This document shows, piece after piece, positions 59,311 to 64,000 of a stretch of DNA of 64,000 bases. Under the pieces are notes generated by a model. The model was not told the origin of the DNA. It did no database searches and saw only the letters and a list, made by a program, of their open reading frames with translations. Made by a program: the position numbers and the translations under genes. The stretch lies in the NCBI GenBank assembly GCA_028826165.1, contig JAPDFW010000059.1, forward strand, positions 881,001-945,000. Direction: 5' to 3'. Source of the DNA: Anaeramoeba ignava. Lineage: Eukaryota; Metamonada; Anaeramoebidae. Position 1 is the stretch's first letter. Every line of letters starts with the position of its first letter.

Positions 59311-60815
59311 CAAAAATAAAATAAAGATTATTAAATAATTAAATTTAAAATTAATTCTAATTTATATATTTTATTAATATTCCTTTATTTAAAAATAAAA
59401 TTAAAAAATATTCAAATAAAATTAATAAAATATTTATTTAAATTAAATAATTAAATTTAAAATTAATTCTAATTTATATATTTTATTAATATTCCTTTAT
59501 TTAAAATAATATAAAATTAATTAAAATATTTAAATAAAATTAATAAAATATTTTGATTAATTTATTTCAAAAATAAAATAAGGAATATTAAATAATTAAA
59601 TTTAAATTTAATTCTAATTTATATATTTTATTAATATTCCTTTATTTAAAATAATATAAAATTAATTAAAATATTTAAATAAAATTAATAAAATATTTTG
59701 ATTAATTTATTTTAAAAATGAGATAAAGATTATTAAATTAAATTTAAATTTAATTCTAATTTATATATTTTATTAATTTAAAATTTAAAAAATGTAAAAT
59801 TAATTAAATATTTAAATAAAATTAATAAAATATTTTAATTAATTTATTTCAAAAATAAAATAAAAATTATTAAATATTTAAATTTAAAATTAATTTAATT
59901 TATATTTTTATTAATTTATTTTAAAAAATAATATAAAATTAATCAAAATAATTAAAATTTAAAATATTTTGATTAATTTATTTTAAAAATGAGATAAAGA
60001 TTATTAAATAATTAAATTTAAAAATTAATTTATTTATATATTTTATTAATAATTCTTTATTTAAAATAATGTAAAATTAATTAAAATATTTAAATAAAAT
60101 TAATAAAATATTTTAATTAATTTATTTCAAAAATAAAATAAAGATTATTAAATAATTAAATTTAAATTTAATTCTAATTTATATATTTTATTAATATTTC
60201 TTTTATTTAAAATAATATAAAATTAATTAAAATATTTAAATAAAATTAATAAAATATTTTAATTAATTTATTTTAAAAATAAAATAAAGATTATTAAATA
60301 ATTAAATTTAAAATTAATTCTAATTTATATATTTTATTAATATTTCTTTTATTTAAAAATAATTAAAATTAATTAAAATATTTTAAATAAAATTAATTTT
60401 AAAATTTATTTAAAATAAAATTAAATATTTAAATTTAAAATTAATTTAATTTAATTAATAATTCTTTATTTAAAATAATATAAAATTAATCAAAATATTT
60501 AAATTAATAAAATATTTTAAATTAATTTATTTCAAAAAATAAAATAAAGATTATTAAATAATTAAATTTAAAATTAATTCTAATTTATATATTTTATTAA
60601 TATTCCTTTATTTAAAATAATATAAAATTATTCAAAATATTTAAATAAAATTAATAAAATATTTTAATTAATTTATTTCAAAAATAAAATAAAGATTATA
60701 AAATAATTAAATTTAAATTTAATTCTAATTTATATATTTTATTAATAATTCTTTATTTAAAATAATATAAAATTAATTAAAATATTTAAATAAAATTAAT
60801 AAAATATTTTAATAA
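59310..60815. repeat. AT satellite array 3a, about 10-11 units of about 140 bp
   Basis: Landmarks: AATAAAGATTATTAAATAAT, AATTCTAATTTATATATTTT, ATTTAAAATAATATAAAATT and AAATATTTAAATAAAATTAA. AAAGATTATTAAA recurs near 59323, 59723, 59994, 60139, 60284, 60545 and 60695, with degenerate units between. Lies between the 3' ends of ubiquilin and BTB-TLDc; 60816-61096 is ordinary AT spacer. Confidence 0.9.
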
Positions 60816-61096
60816 AGATGAAAATTGAATTTTAATAATTTTTGATAATAAATTTTAATTGTTTTTTTCTTAAATTATCTAATAGAAATAAATTTAAGTT
60901 TAATTATTATTAATTTCTATTTTCAATTCTTATTTTTATTTATTAGCTTGAAATTAAATTTTTATTAAAATTTTTAAATTAAAATTAAATTGTTTAAAAT
61001 TAGATTTGTTTCCTATTTATTGATTCGAAGAATTTAATTTGATTAAAAGTAAATTAAAATAAAATCCAATCTCTCAAAAAAATAAGAAAAAAGTTT

Positions 61097-63303
61097 TTAA
61101 ATGAAATAAGTCTCAAGTTCATCAACAACCCATTTATTAGAAGAACCAGCTAAATAATTCAAAGCTTCATTTGTTCCTCGTGTAATTCCATTAGGCAAAT
61201 TGTAGTGGTTACCAAAATATGTATAACCAGGTTGTAGATTTGAATATAAAGCAATATCATCTAAACATATTTTTAATAAAGATAAATAAATAATTAATAA
61301 TAATAAATTTTATGATTAAATAAAAATCATTTACAATCTATTTTAATAAAGATAAATAATTAATAATTCAATTTAAAATTTAATTCATTTTAAATAAAAA
61401 TCATTTACAATCTATTTTAATAATAATTAATAATAATCCAATTTAAAATTGATATTATTTATTAAATGGAAAATCATTTACAATCTATTTTAAAAAAGAT
61501 AATTAATAATATTGATAATTTGGATTACTTATTAAATAGTAAATTATTTACCCACTATTTTAATAAAGATAAATAATTAATTTTAATAATAATTAATAAT
61601 AATCCAATTTAAAATTGATATTATTTATTGAATGGAAAATCATTTACAATCTATTTTAAAAAAGATAATTAATAATATTAATATTTTGGATTACTTATTG
61701 AATGGAAAATCATTTACAATCTATTTTAAAAAAGATAATTAATAATATTAATAATTTGGATTACTTATTAAATAATAAATTATTTACCCCCTATTTTAAT
61801 AAAGATAAATAATTAATTTTAATAATAATTAATAATAATCCAATTTAAAATTGATATTATTTATTAATGAAAAATATTATATTTACTTCCAAAAGTTGGA
61901 CCGAAATTCGGATGATAATAAATCGCAAATTTTTCTTGACCTTTTTTAATTGTAAATTTATCTGGATTTCTATTTCCTTCTCCATTTCTTAATGAGAAAA
62001 TAAAAGCATTTGAATCTTTTATGTAACCATAACCTCCATTATCAATACTCCACTTTGATCTATCATTTGTAAATCCAACTTGAGTGAAACCTCCAAAAAT
62101 AAAATTATCTTTTGTTTTGATAATAACTAATGTTTTTCCTTTATCATCAACTGCTTTATGCCAGTTTTGAGAATTAAATCCATCTTTTTTTGCTGAAAAT
62201 CCTTTTTTCATTTTAGAAAAAAAATTATTATCATTTATCCATTCATTTAATTTCAAAGGAAATTCTTTTTCGTTAATAATTTCTGAATCTGAGAATTGAG
62301 GAAAATTCATTCGCAATTCTGTCATTTTCTTTTGATATTCAAAAAAAATTGGTTTCATCTGGTAATTTTCAAATTTCAAATAGTTAAGCTCGTTGTTTTT
62401 CTGTTCAATTTCCCTATCTTTCTCTTCAACTTCTTTTTTCCATTTCTCTTCAATTTCTTTTTTTTTATCCCGAATTTCTTTTCTTTTGGAGCTGATTTTC
62501 TTATCTTTTTTCTTATTTTCTTGAAATAATTTTCTTTCGCGATTTATTAAAAAAGATTTGGGAAAAAAATCCAAATCTTTTAATTTAGCCAAAACTCTTT
62601 TTGAAATTGAATCTTTATCAAATAATGAAAAAAAAGAATGAAATAATCTTTTCTTTTCAAAATATTTCACTTTCTTTTGTGCTAATCTTTGATTTCTTTT
62701 CTTGATCCATTTATTTAAAAAATGAAAAAAATCAAATTGAAAAATTTCTTTTTTTTCTTGTTTAAATTGAATAAATTTGATAATTTCTTTTTCAGTTAAA
62801 TTGAATAAATTCTCATTATTCTGAACTTGGGAAAAATTTTGATTTATTAATTCAAAACATTTTATTTCAATTTCATTTGAATTTAAATTTCGATTTTGGA
62901 ATAAAAATTGGAAAAAATTTGAATAATTAATTGAATTTGAAATTTTTTTTTGAATAATTTCTTTCAATAAATTTAATTTAAAATAAATTGAAATTTCCAA
63001 TAATTGAAAAAGATTTTCTTGATTCTCAAAAGAAATATTTCCATAATAAATATAACTTAAAATTGATTCCATTTCTCTTTTATTAAATTGATCTAAAAAA
63101 ATTTTATCAATATCATTTTGTTCTCTTAAAAACTTATTAAAAAAAGGAGATCTTGAAGATAAAATTGATTTATGAACTTTAATTTCAAAAGGATTTGATT
63201 TATTCTCAACAAAAATTGAAAAATCTTTAAATGAATTTCCATTTAAAAGGTTTGAATAATCTTTAATTAAATTTTTTGTTACTTTTTTTTCTAAATTTTT
63301 CAT
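61097..63303 (-). CDS. BTB-TLDc domain protein
   Basis: Exons 61887-63303 and 61097-61260, 526 residues. BTB/POZ domain: DFSIFVENKSNPFEIKVHKS, LSSRSPFFNKFLRE, then MESILSYIYYGNISF; a BACK-like helical region follows (about 115-240), a charged coiled coil (about 255-310), and a TLDc domain (about 345-526): FSAKKDGFNSQNWHKAVDDK, TLVIIKTKDNFIFGGFTQVG, AFIFSL, FAIYYHPNFGPTFG. The second exon completes TLDc with DIALYSNLQPG and ALNYLAGSSNKWVVDELETY-FI. Without the splice the domain would stop early. BTB-TLDc proteins are a common expanded class in amoeboid protists; cullin-3 adaptor function is inference. Confidence 0.9.
61261..61886 (-). repeat. Repeat-bearing intron of the BTB-TLDc gene
   Basis: 626 nt with a compound unit of about 180 bp (61440-61620 and 61625-61860) that itself contains repeated ATTTACAATCTATTTTAA and GATAATTAATAATATT segments. 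Unlike the other large introns it keeps G on the transcript strand. Confidence 0.7.
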
Positions 63304-63449
63304 TTCATTTTGATTTGCATTTTGATTTGCATTTTCAAATTTGGTTATTATTATTATTATTCATTTTGTTTTTGTTTTTGTTTTTGTTTTTTAAATAAAA
63401 TTTGAAAAGAAAAAAATGAAAAAAAATTTTATTTTTAATTTTTATTTTT
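63304..63449. promoter_or_regulatory. 5' flank of the BTB-TLDc gene
   Basis: TTTTGATTTGCA and TTTTTG repeats, then an A8T4 junction near 63420, before satellite array 3b begins. No gene. Confidence 0.35.
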
Positions 63450-64000
63450 ATTAATTTATTTCAAAAATAAAATAAAGATTATTAAATATTTAAATTTAAA
63501 ATTAATTCTAATTTATATATTTTATTAATAATTCTTTATTTAAAATAATATAAAATTAATTAAAATATTTAAATAAAATTAATAAAATATTTTAATTAAT
63601 TTATTTTAAAAAAAAAAAATAAAAAGATTATTAAATAGTTAAATTTAAAATTAATTCTAATTTATATATTTTATTAATAATTCTTTATTTAAAATAATGT
63701 AAAATTAATTAAAATATTTAAATAAAATTAATAAAATATTTTGATTAATTTTATTTCAAAAATGAAATAAAGATTATTAAATACTTAAATTTAAATTTAA
63801 TTCTAATTTATATATTTTATTAATAATTTCTTTATTTAAAATAATATAAAACTATTCAAAATATTTAAATAAAATTAATAAAATATTTTTATTAATTTAT
63901 TTCAAAAATAAAATAAAGATTATTAAATAATTAAATTTAAATTTAATTCTAATTTATATATTTTATTAATAATTCTTTATTTAAAATAATATAAAACTAT
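63450..64000. repeat. AT satellite array 3b, runs off the window edge
   Basis: Same family as array 3a: AATAAAGATTATTAAAT, AATTCTAATTTATATATTTT and TTCTTTATTTAAAATAATAT recur four times at about 140-150 bp. The two arrays flank the BTB-TLDc gene. Confidence 0.9.

Overview
The window is an AT-rich (repeats close to pure A/T) eukaryotic nuclear segment with 24 protein-coding genes, most interrupted by GT-AG introns. I rebuilt exons by hand from splice sites, reading frame and family conservation, so CDS spans are whole genes and exon coordinates are in the evidence. Stops are TAA, TAG and TGA, so the code looks standard. Ankyrin/tandem-BTB and BTB-TLDc proteins, CARMIL-like proteins, N/Q/E/K runs and very A/T-rich short introns suggest a free-living amoeboid protist. 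An Anaeramoeba-like metamonad is my best guess, a dictyostelid or other amoebozoan the alternative; nothing here proves it.

Left part (1-22.3 kb): a CARMIL-like gene cut by the window edge (-), a DUF1746 membrane protein, an ankyrin/double-BTB protein, a Rab32-like GTPase and a PQ-loop transporter (+), a 2360-residue EPG5 autophagy tether (-), U1-70K (+) and a second CARMIL-like gene (-). Middle (22.3-42.2 kb): APC8/CDC23 (+) with a 2.35-kb minisatellite intron, two tandem dual-specificity phosphatases (-), GGTase-I beta (-), VPS26C (-), PUF60 (+), PAXBP1/GCFC (-), CNOT11 (-). Right (42.2-64 kb): a satellite array, HIRIP3-like (+), DUS2 (+), a possible OB-fold protein (+), EAF (-) with a ~1-kb ATT triplet array in intron 1, a small TIM chaperone (+), DCAF4 (+), a second satellite, ubiquilin (+), a third satellite, BTB-TLDc (-), and the third satellite again to the edge.

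Themes: general housekeeping (splicing: U1-70K, PUF60, PAXBP1; transcription/mRNA: EAF, CNOT11; chromatin: HIRIP3; ubiquitin: APC8, DCAF4, ubiquilin; endolysosome: EPG5, VPS26C, Rab32-like, PQ-loop) with no operon logic. What stands out is the non-coding DNA: introns inflated by repeats private to each locus and almost free of G on the transcript strand, three unrelated AT satellites with repeat lengths near nucleosome size, an eroded copy of the ubiquilin first exon, and an A-tract/T-tract junction upstream of many start codons. Several genes carry one-base frameshifts, mostly in A runs, which may be consensus errors.
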